Origin: Vitreoscilla sp.
GTDB lineage: Bacteria > Pseudomonadota > Gammaproteobacteria > Burkholderiales > Burkholderiaceae_C
NCBI GenBank assembly: GCA_018780145.1
Contig: JADMKA010000003.1
Span: 1-47,428 of the forward strand
Length of the DNA: 47,428 nucleotides
Direction of reading: 5' to 3'
Each line of letters starts with the position of its first letter. Position 1 is the first letter of the stretch. The notes under the pieces were generated by a model that searched no databases, was not told where the DNA came from, and saw only the letters and a list, made by a program, of their open reading frames with translations. Position numbers and translations under genes: made by a program. Below, piece after piece: positions 1-9,816 of this stretch.

Positions 1-693
<693 letters not shown>

Positions 694-835
694 GGGGCTG
701 TCCTTGGTTGGCGCGGCGTGGGGGGCGGATTGTAGGCGTGCGCCTGCTGCGCAGTGTCGCAAGACGGGCGCTCGGCGCCATGCGCGAAACTGCTTACGGC
801 GCGGCTCCCGGGCACCACGATACTGCGCTGGCACC

Positions 836-2875
836 ATGACCCCGCCCGCCCCATCGCTGCCGCCGCCGGACGCTGCCCGCCCGCGCCGCGGCGTGCGTTG
901 GCTGTTGTGGGGGGCCTTGGTGGCCTTGCTGCTGGTCGCGCAGTCGCTGCTGGTCGGCCTGACACTCAGCTACGAGGAATCACGTGCCCAGGACCGCGCC
1001 GATGCGGTGGCCGGCGCCGCGGCGGGCGAGTTGCGCCGCCTGGTCCAGCGCAGCCTGCAGAGCGCGCAGTCCTTGACCTGGAACGACCCGCCGCTGGCGC
1101 AGTGGCGATTCGATGCCCAGGAGATGCTGCGCCAACGGCGCGAGTTCCTGCGCATCGAGATGCGCGAAACCGGAATGCAGGTGCTGCAGGCGGTGGACGG
1201 CCCCTTCCGCAGCCCGGTGTTCGGCGCTCTTGCGCGCAACGAGCTGGAGCTCGAGGCGCTGGCGGCCTGCGCCACCGCGCGCCGGGTGGCCGCGCCGCAG
1301 TTCTCGCGCTCCTACTTCGTGCCGCAGGTGGGCGGCCTGGGCCTGGAGGTGGTCGACTTGTGCCTGCCGCTGGACCGTGCCGGCCGGCCCAGCGGCTACA
1401 TGGTGGTCACCTTGGCCCTGGCCAGCCTGCTGGAGGATGCCGGCAACGCCACCGGCGCCGCCGACCACGAGCTGTCGCTGGTCGAGGCCGACGGCACGCG
1501 GCTGGTGCGCGCCGGCCTGCTCCGCGGCGCGGGGGTGTACCAGGCCACCCGGCTGGTCGATCTGCCTGGCAACTCGCTGCAACTGCGGGCCGACGCCGCG
1601 CAGGGCCGCCCCGGCCTGATCCCCAACCTGGCGATCGCCCTGGTGGTGGGCTTGTCGTTGCTGCTGTTCGGCGTGGTGGTGCTGCTGGCGCGCGACGTGC
1701 GCCGCCGGGCCGTGGCCGAGACCGCGCTGGCCGAGGCCCTGGCGTTTCGCCGGGCGATGGAGGATTCGCTGGTCACCGGCCTGCGCGCCCGCGACACGCG
1801 GGGCCGGGTCACCTATGTCAACCCGGCTTTCTGCAGCATGGTCGGCTACGACGCGGCCGAGCTGATCGACAGCGACCCGCCACCCTACTGGCCACCCGAG
1901 TACATCGACGAGTACCGCCGCCGCCAGGCCGAGCGGCTGTCGCTGGCGCGCGACCCGGTGACGCAGCGGCAAGGCTTCGAGACCCTGTTCATGCGCCGCA
2001 ACGGCGAACGCTTTCCGGTCATGATCTACGAGGCGCCGCTGCTCGACCGGGTCGGCCACCACGCCGGCTGGATGAGTGCCGTGCTCGACGTCAGCGCCGA
2101 GCGCAAGATGGAGGAACGCTCGCGCCAGCAGCAGGAGCGCCTGCAGGCCACGGCGCGCCTGGCCACCGTGGGCGAGATGGCCTCGCTGCTCAGCCACGAA
2201 CTGAACCAGCCGCTGGCGGCGATTGCCAGCTACGCCTCGGGCTCGCTGAACCTGCTGGCCGACCCGGAGGCCGATACCCCCGGCCTGCTGCGGCAGGCGA
2301 TGGAACGCATCGCCGAGCAGGCCGAGCGCGCCGGCCGCGTCATCAAGAGCGTGCACGGCTTCGTGCGCCGGCGCGAGCAGGCCCGCGAGGCGATCGGCGC
2401 GGATCTGCTGATCGAGGCCGTGCTGCCGCTGGTGCGCCTGCAGGCGCGCAAGAGCGGCACCCGCATCGAAGTGGAGTGCCCGAAGCCGGCGCCACGCGTC
2501 TGGGCCGACCGGACGATGGTCGAGCAGGTGCTGCTCAACCTGACCCGCAACGGCATCCAGGCGATGGAGGGCGAGGCCACGGCGCTGGCCGAGCGCGTGC
2601 TGACGGTGCGTGTCACGCAAATCCATGCGCGCTGGGTTCAGATGAGCGTCATCGACCGCGGCCCGGGCATCGCGCCGGACGTGGCGGCGCGTCTGTTCAC
2701 GCCCTTCTTCACGACCCGCGCCGAAGGCATGGGGCTGGGCCTGTCGCTGTGCCGCACAGTGATCGAGCAGCACGGCGGTGCGCTGGATTTCGGCCCGGCG
2801 TCGCCGTCTGGCCCGGGCACCGAATTCCGGTTTACCCTTCCGGTTCCGGACACCAACCGCCCCGTTGCCTCATGA
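836..2875 (+). CDS. Membrane PAS-domain sensor histidine kinase (DctS/FixL-like)
   Basis: Probable inner-membrane sensor kinase of a two-component system, 679 aa from the ATG at 836. Order: short cytoplasmic N-terminus, membrane segment about 23-43, periplasmic sensor region about 45-260, second membrane segment about 261-285, PAS domain ([18 protein letters not shown]) about 305-430, HisKA with phospho-acceptor His454 in [10 protein letters not shown], and an HATPase with N box ([12 protein letters not shown]), G1 box (DRGPGIA) and G2 box (GMGLGLSL). Its stop overlaps the next gene's start by 4 nt (ATGA), so the pair is translationally coupled. The layout matches DctS-type C4-dicarboxylate sensors, and the divergent neighbour is malic enzyme, but the ligand is unproven. 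The reading frame stays open upstream to 584; that part overlaps malic enzyme and is not coding. Confidence 0.92.
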   Translation: MTPPAPSLPPPDAARPRRGVRWLLWGALVALLLVAQSLLVGLTLSYEESRAQDRADAVAGAAAGELRRLVQRSLQSAQSLTWNDPPLAQWRFDAQEMLRQRREFLRIEMRETGMQVLQAVDGPFRSPVFGALARNELELEALAACATARRVAAPQFSRSYFVPQVGGLGLEVVDLCLPLDRAGRPSGYMVVTLALASLLEDAGNATGAADHELSLVEADGTRLVRAGLLRGAGVYQATRLVDLPGNSLQLRADAAQGRPGLIPNLAIALVVGLSLLLFGVVVLLARDVRRRAVAETALAEALAFRRAMEDSLVTGLRARDTRGRVTYVNPAFCSMVGYDAAELIDSDPPPYWPPEYIDEYRRRQAERLSLARDPVTQRQGFETLFMRRNGERFPVMIYEAPLLDRVGHHAGWMSAVLDVSAERKMEERSRQQQERLQATARLATVGEMASLLSHELNQPLAAIASYASGSLNLLADPEADTPGLLRQAMERIAEQAERAGRVIKSVHGFVRRREQAREAIGADLLIEAVLPLVRLQARKSGTRIEVECPKPAPRVWADRTMVEQVLLNLTRNGIQAMEGEATALAERVLTVRVTQIHARWVQMSVIDRGPGIAPDVAARLFTPFFTTRAEGMGLGLSLCRTVIEQHGGALDFGPASPSGPGTEFRFTLPVPDTNRPVAS

Positions 2876-3549
2876 GCTCACGATTCGGCCTGCCGATGGT
2901 CTATCTCGTCGACGACGAGGATGTGGTGCGCGAGGCCCTGGCCTGGCTGCTGCGCTCGCGCCGCCTGCTCTCCGAGGGCTTCGCCAGCGGCGAGGCTTTC
3001 GAGGCCTTCCTGGCCGGCAAATCCGCGCCGGGCATGGCCGACTGGCCCACCTCGCCGTCCTGCCTGCTGCTGGATGTGCGCATGCCCGGCCTGTCCGGCC
3101 TGGCGCTGTTCGACCGGCTCGTCGAGCGGCAGCTCACGCAGACCCTGCCGGTGATCTTTCTCACCGGCCACGGCGATGTGCCGACCGCGGTGGGCGCGGT
3201 CAAACGGGGCGCCTTCGATTTCGTCGAGAAGCCGTTCTCGGACAACGCGCTGGTCGACCGCATCGAGCAGGCCCTGGCGCGCAGCGAAGCGGCGCTGACG
3301 CAGCGGGCCGAGCTGCGCCAGGTGGAGCGCGCGCTGTCCGAGTTGACCGAACGCGAGCGCGACGTGATGCGCCTGGTGGTCGACGGCCGGCCGAACAAGC
3401 TGATTGCCGACGCGCTGGACATCAGCGTGCGCACGGTCGAGGTCCATCGGGCGCGGGTGTTCGACAAGATGAACGTCAAGTCCGCCGTGGAGCTGGCGAA
3501 CCTGCTGCACCCGCTGCCGGAGTACCGGCCGCACCCGCCGGGCGGGTAG
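2872..3549 (+). CDS. FixJ/NarL-type response regulator
   Basis: Transcription factor partner of the kinase encoded just upstream, 225 aa. The receiver domain (about 8-125) has the acidic pair Asp14-Asp15, phospho-acceptor Asp68 in LLLDVRMPG, Thr98 in FLTGHGD and Lys120 in EKPF. The C-terminal LuxR-type helix-turn-helix starts near residue 158 (LTERERDVMRLVVDGRPNK) and includes ISVRTVEVHRARVFDKM. The GHGDVPTAV segment and overall size are typical of the FixJ/DctR subgroup. An insertion in the receiver around residues 50-62 (GKSAPGMADWPTSPS) is somewhat longer than usual. It probably controls C4-dicarboxylate uptake or malic enzyme (inference from position). Confidence 0.93.
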   Translation: MSSRFGLPMVYLVDDEDVVREALAWLLRSRRLLSEGFASGEAFEAFLAGKSAPGMADWPTSPSCLLLDVRMPGLSGLALFDRLVERQLTQTLPVIFLTGHGDVPTAVGAVKRGAFDFVEKPFSDNALVDRIEQALARSEAALTQRAELRQVERALSELTERERDVMRLVVDGRPNKLIADALDISVRTVEVHRARVFDKMNVKSAVELANLLHPLPEYRPHPPGG

Positions 3550-3578
3550 CAACGGTGTGACTCGCCGACAATCGGGGC

Positions 3579-4550
3579 ATGTCCCTCGGTGAATTCGACC
3601 TGATCGAACGTTACTTCCGCCCGCCGCTGAAGCGCGCGGTGCTGGGCGGCGGCGACGATTGCGCCCTGATCGCGCCCACGCCAGGCCGGCAGCTCGCGGT
3701 GTCGACCGACCTGCTGGTCGAAGGCCGGCACTTCCTGTCCACCGTGGCGCCGGAGCGCCTGGGCCACAAGGCGCTGGCCGTGAACCTGAGCGATCTCGCA
3801 GCTTGTGGCGCGACGCCGGTGGCCTTCACGCTGTCGCTCAGCCTGCCGCGCGCTGACGAGGCCTTTCTCGCACCCTTTGCCCAGGGCCTGCTGGCGCTGG
3901 CCGAGCGCTTCGACATCGAGCTGATCGGCGGCGACACCACCGCCGGGCCGCTGACCATCGGCATCACCGTCCTCGGTGAAGTACCGCCCGGCCAGGCCCT
4001 GCTGCGCAGCGGTGCGAAGCCGGGCGACGACCTGTGGGTCAGCGGCCGGCTGGGCGACGCGAGGTTGGCCCTGGAGGGGTTCCGTGGCCGGGTCGACCTG
4101 GCCGGCCACGACTTCGCCGCGGTGCGCATGGCCATGGAACAGCCCGAGCCGCGGGTCGCGCTGGGCCAGGCGCTGCGCGGCGTGGCCAGCGCGGCGGTCG
4201 ACCTCTCCGACGGCCTGCTGGGCGACCTGGGCCATGTGCTGCGCCGCTCCGGCGTGGGGGCCGCCGTCTGGCTGGACGAACTGCCGCGCAGCCCGGTGCT
4301 GGCGTCGCAGGCCGAGGGCCTGCAGTGCGAGTGCCTGCTGGCGGGCGGGGACGACTACGAACTGCTGTTCACCGCCGCGCCCGCCCGGGCGACACAGGTC
4401 CACGCCGCCAGCCAGGCCAGCGGCACGCCGGTGCGCTGCATCGGCCGCATCGAAGCGGCTGCCCACGGCCTGAAGGTGTTCAGCCAAGCCCAGGGTGGCG
4501 AGTCGCTGGATCTGCGGCGTTGGTCCTCGTTCGACCACTTTCGGGCATGA
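3579..4550 (+). CDS. thiL: Thiamine-monophosphate kinase
   Basis: Phosphorylates thiamine monophosphate to thiamine diphosphate with ATP, the last step of cofactor synthesis, in the cytosol. 323 aa, normal family length. N-terminal FDLIERYF, the metal/ATP loop GGGDDCALI near 27-35, STDLLVEGRHF near 49-59, LAVNLSDLAACGATP near 74, IGGDTTAG near 118, and the C-terminal LAGGDDYELLFTA motif near 261 all fit the AIRS-like ThiL fold. The start ATG follows a short purine-rich stretch. The gene overlaps pgpA by 4 nt (ATGA) and forms the thiL-pgpA-pncC cluster common in betaproteobacteria. Confidence 0.97.
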   Translation: MSLGEFDLIERYFRPPLKRAVLGGGDDCALIAPTPGRQLAVSTDLLVEGRHFLSTVAPERLGHKALAVNLSDLAACGATPVAFTLSLSLPRADEAFLAPFAQGLLALAERFDIELIGGDTTAGPLTIGITVLGEVPPGQALLRSGAKPGDDLWVSGRLGDARLALEGFRGRVDLAGHDFAAVRMAMEQPEPRVALGQALRGVASAAVDLSDGLLGDLGHVLRRSGVGAAVWLDELPRSPVLASQAEGLQCECLLAGGDDYELLFTAAPARATQVHAASQASGTPVRCIGRIEAAAHGLKVFSQAQGGESLDLRRWSSFDHFRA

Positions 4551-5080
4551 ACAGCGTCGCTCCGCCGCGCCGGGCCAGCGCCCGCCTGATGCTCTCGCAC
4601 CCGGCACATTGGCTGTCATTCGGCTTTGGCAGCGGCCTGTCGCCGGTGGCCCCGGGCACCGCGGGCACGCTGTGGGCCTGGCTGGCCTTTCTGGTGCTCA
4701 GCCACTGGTTTGGCCCTGCCGCCTGGGGGGCCGTACTGGCAGGCGGACTGGGCGTCGGCTGGTGGGCCTGCACACGCACCGCGCAGGCCATGGGCACCGC
4801 CGACCCCGGGGCCATCGTCTGGGACGAGGTGATCGCCTTCTGGGCCGTGCTGTGGGTGGTGATGCCGGCGGGCTTTGCCGCCCAGCTCGCCGCCTTCGCA
4901 CTGTTCCGCTACTTCGATGCCGCCAAGCCAGGGCCGGTGGCCTGGGCCGACAGCCTGTTCAAGGGCCGCCCAGGCGAGCCCCCAGGCTGGCGCCAGGGGT
5001 GGGGCATCCTGTTCGACGATCTGGTCGCGGCGCTGTGCACGCTGCTGGTGCTGGCCCTGTGGCGGGTGGTGGTGGGCTGA
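4547..5080 (+). CDS. pgpA: Phosphatidylglycerophosphatase A
   Basis: Inner-membrane phosphatase that converts phosphatidylglycerol phosphate to phosphatidylglycerol. 177 aa. Family landmarks are FGSGLSPVAPGTAGTL near 25-40, the acidic IVWDEVIAFW near 93, FRYFDAAKPGPV near 120 and the GILFDDLVAAL segment near 153, with several hydrophobic helices between them. It overlaps thiL by 4 nt upstream and the next gene by 1 nt (TGATG), so it is expressed as part of that operon. Confidence 0.96.
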   Translation: MNSVAPPRRASARLMLSHPAHWLSFGFGSGLSPVAPGTAGTLWAWLAFLVLSHWFGPAAWGAVLAGGLGVGWWACTRTAQAMGTADPGAIVWDEVIAFWAVLWVVMPAGFAAQLAAFALFRYFDAAKPGPVAWADSLFKGRPGEPPGWRQGWGILFDDLVAALCTLLVLALWRVVVG

Positions 5081-5589
5081 TGGCATTGCTCAATGACGAT
5101 GTCGGCCTGATCGCCCGCCTTCCGGCGCTGGCCGACGGGCTGCGTGCGCGCGGCTGGCGGCTGGCCACCGCCGAGAGCTGCACCGGTGGCCTGATCGCCG
5201 CGCTGTGCACCAGCGTCGCCGGCTCCAGCGACTGGTTCGAGCGCGGTTTCGTCACCTACAGCAATGCCGCCAAGACCGAGCTGCTGGGGGTCGACGCCGC
5301 GCTGATCGCCGCCCACGGTGCCGTCAGCGAGCCGGTGGTGCGGGCCATGGCCGAAGGCGCGCTGGCGCACAGCGCAGCCGACCTGGCCATCGCGGTCACC
5401 GGCATCGCCGGCCCGGCGGGAGCGACCCCTGGCAAACCGGTGGGCCTGGTCTGGCTGGGCCTGGCCTGGCGTGGGGAAACGAGGGCCGAGCAGCAGGTGT
5501 TCGCTGGCGACCGCACGGCGGTGCGCAGCGCCACCGTTCAGTGGGGCTTGGAACGCTTGCTGGAGGTCCTGGCGATCAAGCCGCGCTGA
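5080..5589 (+). CDS. pncC: Nicotinamide-nucleotide amidase (CinA C-terminal domain family)
   Basis: Deamidates nicotinamide mononucleotide to nicotinate mononucleotide in NAD recycling. 169 aa, a stand-alone CinA-C domain without the N-terminal MoCF domain. Conserved parts are ATAESCTGGLIAA near 28-40, GSSDWFERGFVTYSN near 47, VTGIAGPAG near 106 and KPVGLVW near 119. The ATG overlaps the pgpA stop by one base. Its last 52 nt overlap, tail to tail, the end of the minus-strand GGDEF-EAL gene. Confidence 0.95.
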   Translation: MALLNDDVGLIARLPALADGLRARGWRLATAESCTGGLIAALCTSVAGSSDWFERGFVTYSNAAKTELLGVDAALIAAHGAVSEPVVRAMAEGALAHSAADLAIAVTGIAGPAGATPGKPVGLVWLGLAWRGETRAEQQVFAGDRTAVRSATVQWGLERLLEVLAIKPR

Positions 5590-7709
5590 ACCACCAGCGG
5601 GCGGGCGATGCTGGCCGGGTGCGGCGTGGCCCACAGCGGCTCGTTGCTGGCGGGCACCGGCCGAGAGAACAGGAAGCCCTGCTGCCAGTGGCAGCCGGCA
5701 GCAGCCAGCGTGTCGCGCTGCGCCTCGGTCTCCACGCCCGAGGCGACCACCGTGATCGACAGGCTGCGCGCCAGTTGCACGATGGCGTGCACCGTGGCCC
5801 GCGCCTCCGCGTCCTGCGGCAGGCGGGCCACCAGGGCCGCGTCGATCTTGATCTTGGCCGGGTGCAGCTGGCCCAGGCGGGAGAGCGAAATCATCGCGGA
5901 GCCCACGTCGTCGAGCACCAGGGCCACGCCCATGGCGCGCAGCTCCTCGACCCGGGCGTTGGTGAACTCGGGGTCGGCCATCAGCGTGTGGGTGGACAGC
6001 TCAAGCTCCAGCTCGCCCGGATCGATCTGGTGCTCGTCGAGCAGGTGGGCCAGCAGCCGTGGCAGGTGCTCGTGCCGGAACTCGCCGGCACTCAGGTTCA
6101 CCGCCATGCTGCCGGCGTGGAAGCCGGCGGCCTTCCACAGCGCGAGCTGGCCACAGGCGCTGTGCAGGGAATGCTGGCCGAGCGCATGGATCTGCCCGCA
6201 CTCCTCGGCGCGGTGGATGAAGCGGGCCGGCGGCAGCAGCCCTTCGCGCGGGTGCTGCCAGCGCACCAGGGCCTCGGTGCCCACCGCCTGGCCCGTGGTG
6301 GTGTCGATCACCGGCTGAAAATGCATCAGCAGTTCGCGGCGCGCCAACGCCTGGGCCAGCTCGCCGTCGGTGGTCGGCGCCTGTTCGGGCTCGCTTTCGC
6401 GGTACATCGCGAAACGGCCGCGGCCGGCCGCCTTGGCGCGGTACATGGCCTGGTCGGCGTGCCGCAGCAACTCGTCGAAGCCCTCGCCGTCCTGCGGGTA
6501 GCGCGCCACGCCGATGCTGGCCGAGATCTGCATGCGCAGTGGCTTGCCGGCCAGCGGCACCGGGGTCTCGATGGCGTGGATCACGCGCAGGGCCGTGTGG
6601 GCGATGGCTTCGGCGGCCGGCGCGTCCGGCAGCAGGGCGATGAACTCGTCCCCCGACAGCCGACCGACGATGTCCGAGCCGCGCATCGCGCCGCGCAGGC
6701 GTTGGCCGATGCAGCGCAGCAACTCGTCGCCGGCCGGGTGGCCGAGCGTGTCGTTGATGTGCTTGAAGCGATCCAGGTCGATGAACATCAGCGCCATCGG
6801 GTGCTGCGAGCGCCGGGCCACCGCCAGTGCATGGTCGAACAGCTCGCGGAACAGGCGGCGGTTCGGCAGGTTGGTGAGCTGGTCCACCATCGCCAGCCGG
6901 CGCAACTCGGCGTTGCTGCCCTCCAGCTCGTTGACCAGGCCCTCGATGCGGTCGCGCGCCAGGTTCAGGTGCTGGCCCAGTTCCCCGAGCTCGTCCTGGC
7001 GCCGCCAGGCGACGCGCGGGGCGGCCAGGTTGTCGGCGCGCGCCAGGCTGCTGGCCTGGGACTTCAGCCGGTCGATCGGCCGCAGCAGGCGCCAGTTCAG
7101 CACCCAGATCAGCACCGCAGCGCCCAGCACCATCTGCACCACCACCAGCCGCATCAGCGCATTGCGGCGGTCGCGCATCAGCTGGTCCAGCACCCGGTCG
7201 TCGAATGCCAGGCGCAACTCGGCCACCGACTGGTCGCCCGCCTCCACCGGGCGTTGCCGCCACACCTGGGGCGTATCGGTGGGGCAGCGGGCGGTCATCG
7301 GGGGCGGCAGCGCGACCCCGCCGCTGCGCAACTCGACACCGCACACCAGCGGGTCCTGCAGGGCGGACTTCAGCAGCGCGGCCACCTCGGCGGTGGCACC
7401 GCTGCGCAGCGGGCCGGCGAGCGCGCTGGCGGTGAGGCTCAGCACGCTGTCGCGGCGGTGTTCGATCATGGGCTCGATCTGTTCCCGGGCGGTCCGGGAA
7501 TCGGCCCACACCATGCCCAGGCCAGGCAGCACCACGCCCGCCACGATAGCGGCCAGCACCGCCATGCGGATGGACAAGCCGGGCAGGCGCAATCCCGCAC
7601 CACGGGTGGGCGAGCGGGCGACCGGATGAGCGGCCTGGTTCGACGCCGGCACCGGAGGTCTGAGCGGTCCTCGACTCCTGGGTGTCGCTTGTTTGTTCTG
7701 GGGTTCCAC
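5538..7709 (-). CDS. Membrane GGDEF-EAL protein; EAL domain looks degenerate
   Basis: Cyclic-di-GMP signalling protein, 723 aa, anchored by membrane segments at about 47-70 and 187-205 that flank a periplasmic region, followed by a HAMP-like linker. The diguanylate cyclase signature is SGDEF (352-356), usually active, and an inhibitory I-site RGSD (344-347) lies five residues ahead of it. The EAL domain keeps Glu479 (EAL), Asn538, Asp600/Asp601 and Lys621. The ELTES-type motif is changed to ELSTH (Thr573 replaces the second Glu), and the AEGVET motif reads ASGVET (Ser657 replaces Glu). I infer cyclase activity with weak or no phosphodiesterase activity. The GTG start at 7709 is chosen because GGAGGG lies just upstream; an ATG at 7565 would cut into the first membrane segment. 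Confidence 0.92.
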   Translation of the reverse strand: MEPQNKQATPRSRGPLRPPVPASNQAAHPVARSPTRGAGLRLPGLSIRMAVLAAIVAGVVLPGLGMVWADSRTAREQIEPMIEHRRDSVLSLTASALAGPLRSGATAEVAALLKSALQDPLVCGVELRSGGVALPPPMTARCPTDTPQVWRQRPVEAGDQSVAELRLAFDDRVLDQLMRDRRNALMRLVVVQMVLGAAVLIWVLNWRLLRPIDRLKSQASSLARADNLAAPRVAWRRQDELGELGQHLNLARDRIEGLVNELEGSNAELRRLAMVDQLTNLPNRRLFRELFDHALAVARRSQHPMALMFIDLDRFKHINDTLGHPAGDELLRCIGQRLRGAMRGSDIVGRLSGDEFIALLPDAPAAEAIAHTALRVIHAIETPVPLAGKPLRMQISASIGVARYPQDGEGFDELLRHADQAMYRAKAAGRGRFAMYRESEPEQAPTTDGELAQALARRELLMHFQPVIDTTTGQAVGTEALVRWQHPREGLLPPARFIHRAEECGQIHALGQHSLHSACGQLALWKAAGFHAGSMAVNLSAGEFRHEHLPRLLAHLLDEHQIDPGELELELSTHTLMADPEFTNARVEELRAMGVALVLDDVGSAMISLSRLGQLHPAKIKIDAALVARLPQDAEARATVHAIVQLARSLSITVVASGVETEAQRDTLAAAGCHWQQGFLFSRPVPASNEPLWATPHPASIARPLVVQRGLIARTSSKRSKPH

Positions 7710-7783
7710 CGCGGTCCCTCCACGGCCCGGTGCCGCGGTGGCGACCGGTGAAACTCCATTGTGAACCGGTTACGCTGCCGGTC

Positions 7784-8689
7784 ATGAGTGTTTTCCTGTG
7801 TGGCCAATGGGGGCCCGACGAGGCCGGCGACTGGCTGTCGCACCTGCGCCGTGCTCTGCCCGAAGAGACCATCGCCGACAGCCTGGCGGGCGTGGATCCG
7901 GCCGGCATCGACATCGCGGTGGTGGCCAATCCGCCGCTCGGCTCGTTGGCGGGCCTGCCCGGCCTGCGCCTGATCCAGTCGCTGTGGGCCGGGGTCGACC
8001 GCTTGCTGGCCGACCGGAGCCTGCCGCCGCAGGTGCCGGTGGCCCGCATGGTGGATCCGGCCATGAACGCGGCCATGGCCGAGACGGCGTTGTGGGCAGT
8101 GCTCGCCCTGCACCGCGGCTTTTTCGCCTATGCCCACCAGCAGCGGCAGGGTCTCTGGCGGCCCCTGCCGCAACGCCGCGCTGGCGAGTGGCGGGTGGCC
8201 GTGCTGGGGCTGGGCCAGATGGGGGGCGCCGTTGCCGCGCGGCTGCAGGCCCAGGGCTATGCCGTGCAGGGCTGGCGGTCCGCCGACGGTCCGGCGGCAC
8301 TGCCACCGTTGCTGGCGGCCAGCCACACGGTGGTCAACCTGCTGCCGCTGACGCCAACCACGCGCGGCCTGCTCGATGCACGTTTCTTCGCCGCCATGGC
8401 GCCCGGTGCCAGCCTGGTCAATCTGGCGCGTGGTGCCCATCTGGTGGAGGCCGACTTGCTGGCCGCGCTGGATGCCGGCCACCTGTCGCATGCGGTGCTG
8501 GATGTGTTCCAGGCCGAACCGCTGCCCATCGGCCACGCGTTCTGGTCCCATCCGCGGGTCACGGTGCTGCCGCACGCGGCGGCGCAGACCGACCCGCGCA
8601 GCGCGGCAGCCGTGGTGGCGGCCAACGTGCGGGCGCTGCGCGCCGGCCGGCCGCTGGCCCACCAGGTGGACCGCGGGCGCGGCTACTGA
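7784..8689 (+). CDS. D-2-hydroxyacid dehydrogenase (glyoxylate/hydroxypyruvate reductase A-like)
   Basis: NAD(P)H-dependent reductase of 2-keto acids, probably glyoxylate or hydroxypyruvate. 301 aa from the ATG at 7784; the frame is open further upstream but without a good start. The Rossmann motif is GLGQMG (142-147). The catalytic set of the family is present: Arg216 in NLARG, Glu245 in FQAEPLP and His264 in LPHAAAQTDP. Length and the ending AAAVVAANVRALRAGRP fit the GhrA branch. It ends 7 nt inside the 3' end of holA (convergent). Substrate is inferred from the family only. Confidence 0.9.
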   Translation: MSVFLCGQWGPDEAGDWLSHLRRALPEETIADSLAGVDPAGIDIAVVANPPLGSLAGLPGLRLIQSLWAGVDRLLADRSLPPQVPVARMVDPAMNAAMAETALWAVLALHRGFFAYAHQQRQGLWRPLPQRRAGEWRVAVLGLGQMGGAVAARLQAQGYAVQGWRSADGPAALPPLLAASHTVVNLLPLTPTTRGLLDARFFAAMAPGASLVNLARGAHLVEADLLAALDAGHLSHAVLDVFQAEPLPIGHAFWSHPRVTVLPHAAAQTDPRSAAAVVAANVRALRAGRPLAHQVDRGRGY

Positions 8690-9807
8690 CCTGAGCCCAA
8701 TGCCGGTGCCAGTGCCAGCGCCTGGGGCGCCGTCGATGCGCCTCGGCGCCCGGCCGCGCGGGCGGCGCGCGCCACGTCCAAGGTCATCAGGACCAGGCGG
8801 CGCAGCGCGTCCCAGGCGTCTTCGGGCCAGTCCGGGCGGCGCAGCCCCTTGATCACGCCGTCGCAGGTGCTGGCGGCCTCGATCAGGTGCGACAGCCGGG
8901 CGTCGTCCAGGCCTGGCAGCAGGGATTCGAACAGCCGCTCCTTGTCGCCCCAGACCCTGGCCTCGCGCAGGGCCATCGGCAGCGGCCGGCCGGCGCACAG
9001 GGCGTCGCGGGCACGCTTGAGCGCCATCAGGTCGGAGGCCAGCATCCAGTGCACCGGCACGGCAGCCTCGCCCTCGGCCTTGAGGCCGTCGAGCATGCGC
9101 AGCGCGCGCGCCGCCTGGCCAGAGAACACGGCCGGGGCGAGCTGGTAGGTGTCGAAACGGGCCACGTCGAGCACCGCGGCCTCGATCTGCTCGAAGCTCA
9201 GCTCACCCGCCGGGTGCAGCAGCGACAGCTTCTGCAGTTCCTGGTGCGCGGCCAGCAGGTTGCCTTCCACCCGGTCGGCGAAGAAGGCCAGCGCCTGCTG
9301 CCCCGCCTCGCCGGCCTGCACCTTCTGGCCCTGGGCCGCCAGGCGCTGGGCGATCCAGTTCGGCAGCGCCGGCCGTTCCACCGGATCCACCCGGAGCACC
9401 GCGCCGGCGCGGTCCAGGGCCTGGAACCAGGCACTCTGCTGCTGCAGCCGGTCGAGCTTGGGCAGGTGGACGAGGGTCAGCAGGCCCTCGCCGAGGTGCT
9501 CGCAGTACTGCTGCAACGCGGCCGAGCCATCCTTGCCCGGTTTGCCACTGGGAATGCGGATCTCGATCAGCTTCTGGTCGGCGAACAGGCCCATCGACTG
9601 GGCGGCGCCCAGCACCGAGCTCCAGTCGAAGTGGGCCCCGCTGACGGTGAACACCTGGCGCTCGCTGTAGCCGGCCGCGCGGGCGGCGGCGCGCAACGCG
9701 TCGGCCGCCTCCTGGGCCAGCAGGGGCTCGTCGCCGAAGAGTGTGTAGACCGGCTTCAGGCCACCGCGGGCCAAATGGCTGGAGAGTTGATCGGCGCGAA
9801 TCTGCAT
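8683..9807 (-). CDS. holA: DNA polymerase III delta subunit
   Basis: Clamp-loader subunit that opens the beta sliding clamp during replication. 374 aa, close to the usual length of about 340-370. The N-terminus (MQIRADQLSSHL, then VYTLFGDEPLLAQEAADALR) and the segment HLPKLDRLQQQSAWFQAL are typical of bacterial delta subunits. It is the third gene of a leuS-lptE-holA run, starting 9 nt after the lptE stop, the normal arrangement in beta- and gammaproteobacteria. Confidence 0.96.
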   Translation of the reverse strand: MQIRADQLSSHLARGGLKPVYTLFGDEPLLAQEAADALRAAARAAGYSERQVFTVSGAHFDWSSVLGAAQSMGLFADQKLIEIRIPSGKPGKDGSAALQQYCEHLGEGLLTLVHLPKLDRLQQQSAWFQALDRAGAVLRVDPVERPALPNWIAQRLAAQGQKVQAGEAGQQALAFFADRVEGNLLAAHQELQKLSLLHPAGELSFEQIEAAVLDVARFDTYQLAPAVFSGQAARALRMLDGLKAEGEAAVPVHWMLASDLMALKRARDALCAGRPLPMALREARVWGDKERLFESLLPGLDDARLSHLIEAASTCDGVIKGLRRPDWPEDAWDALRRLVLMTLDVARAARAAGRRGASTAPQALALAPALGSGQ

Positions 9808-9816
9808 GCCGGCGTT

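Noticed and set aside
980-2773. 597-aa minus-strand frame inside the sensor kinase gene
   Set aside because: Antisense to a kinase with all expected motifs; His/Gln/Arg-rich shadow composition.
5205-7751. 848-aa plus-strand frame across pncC and the GGDEF-EAL gene
   Set aside because: Wrong frame in pncC and antisense to the GGDEF-EAL gene, no protein-like pattern.
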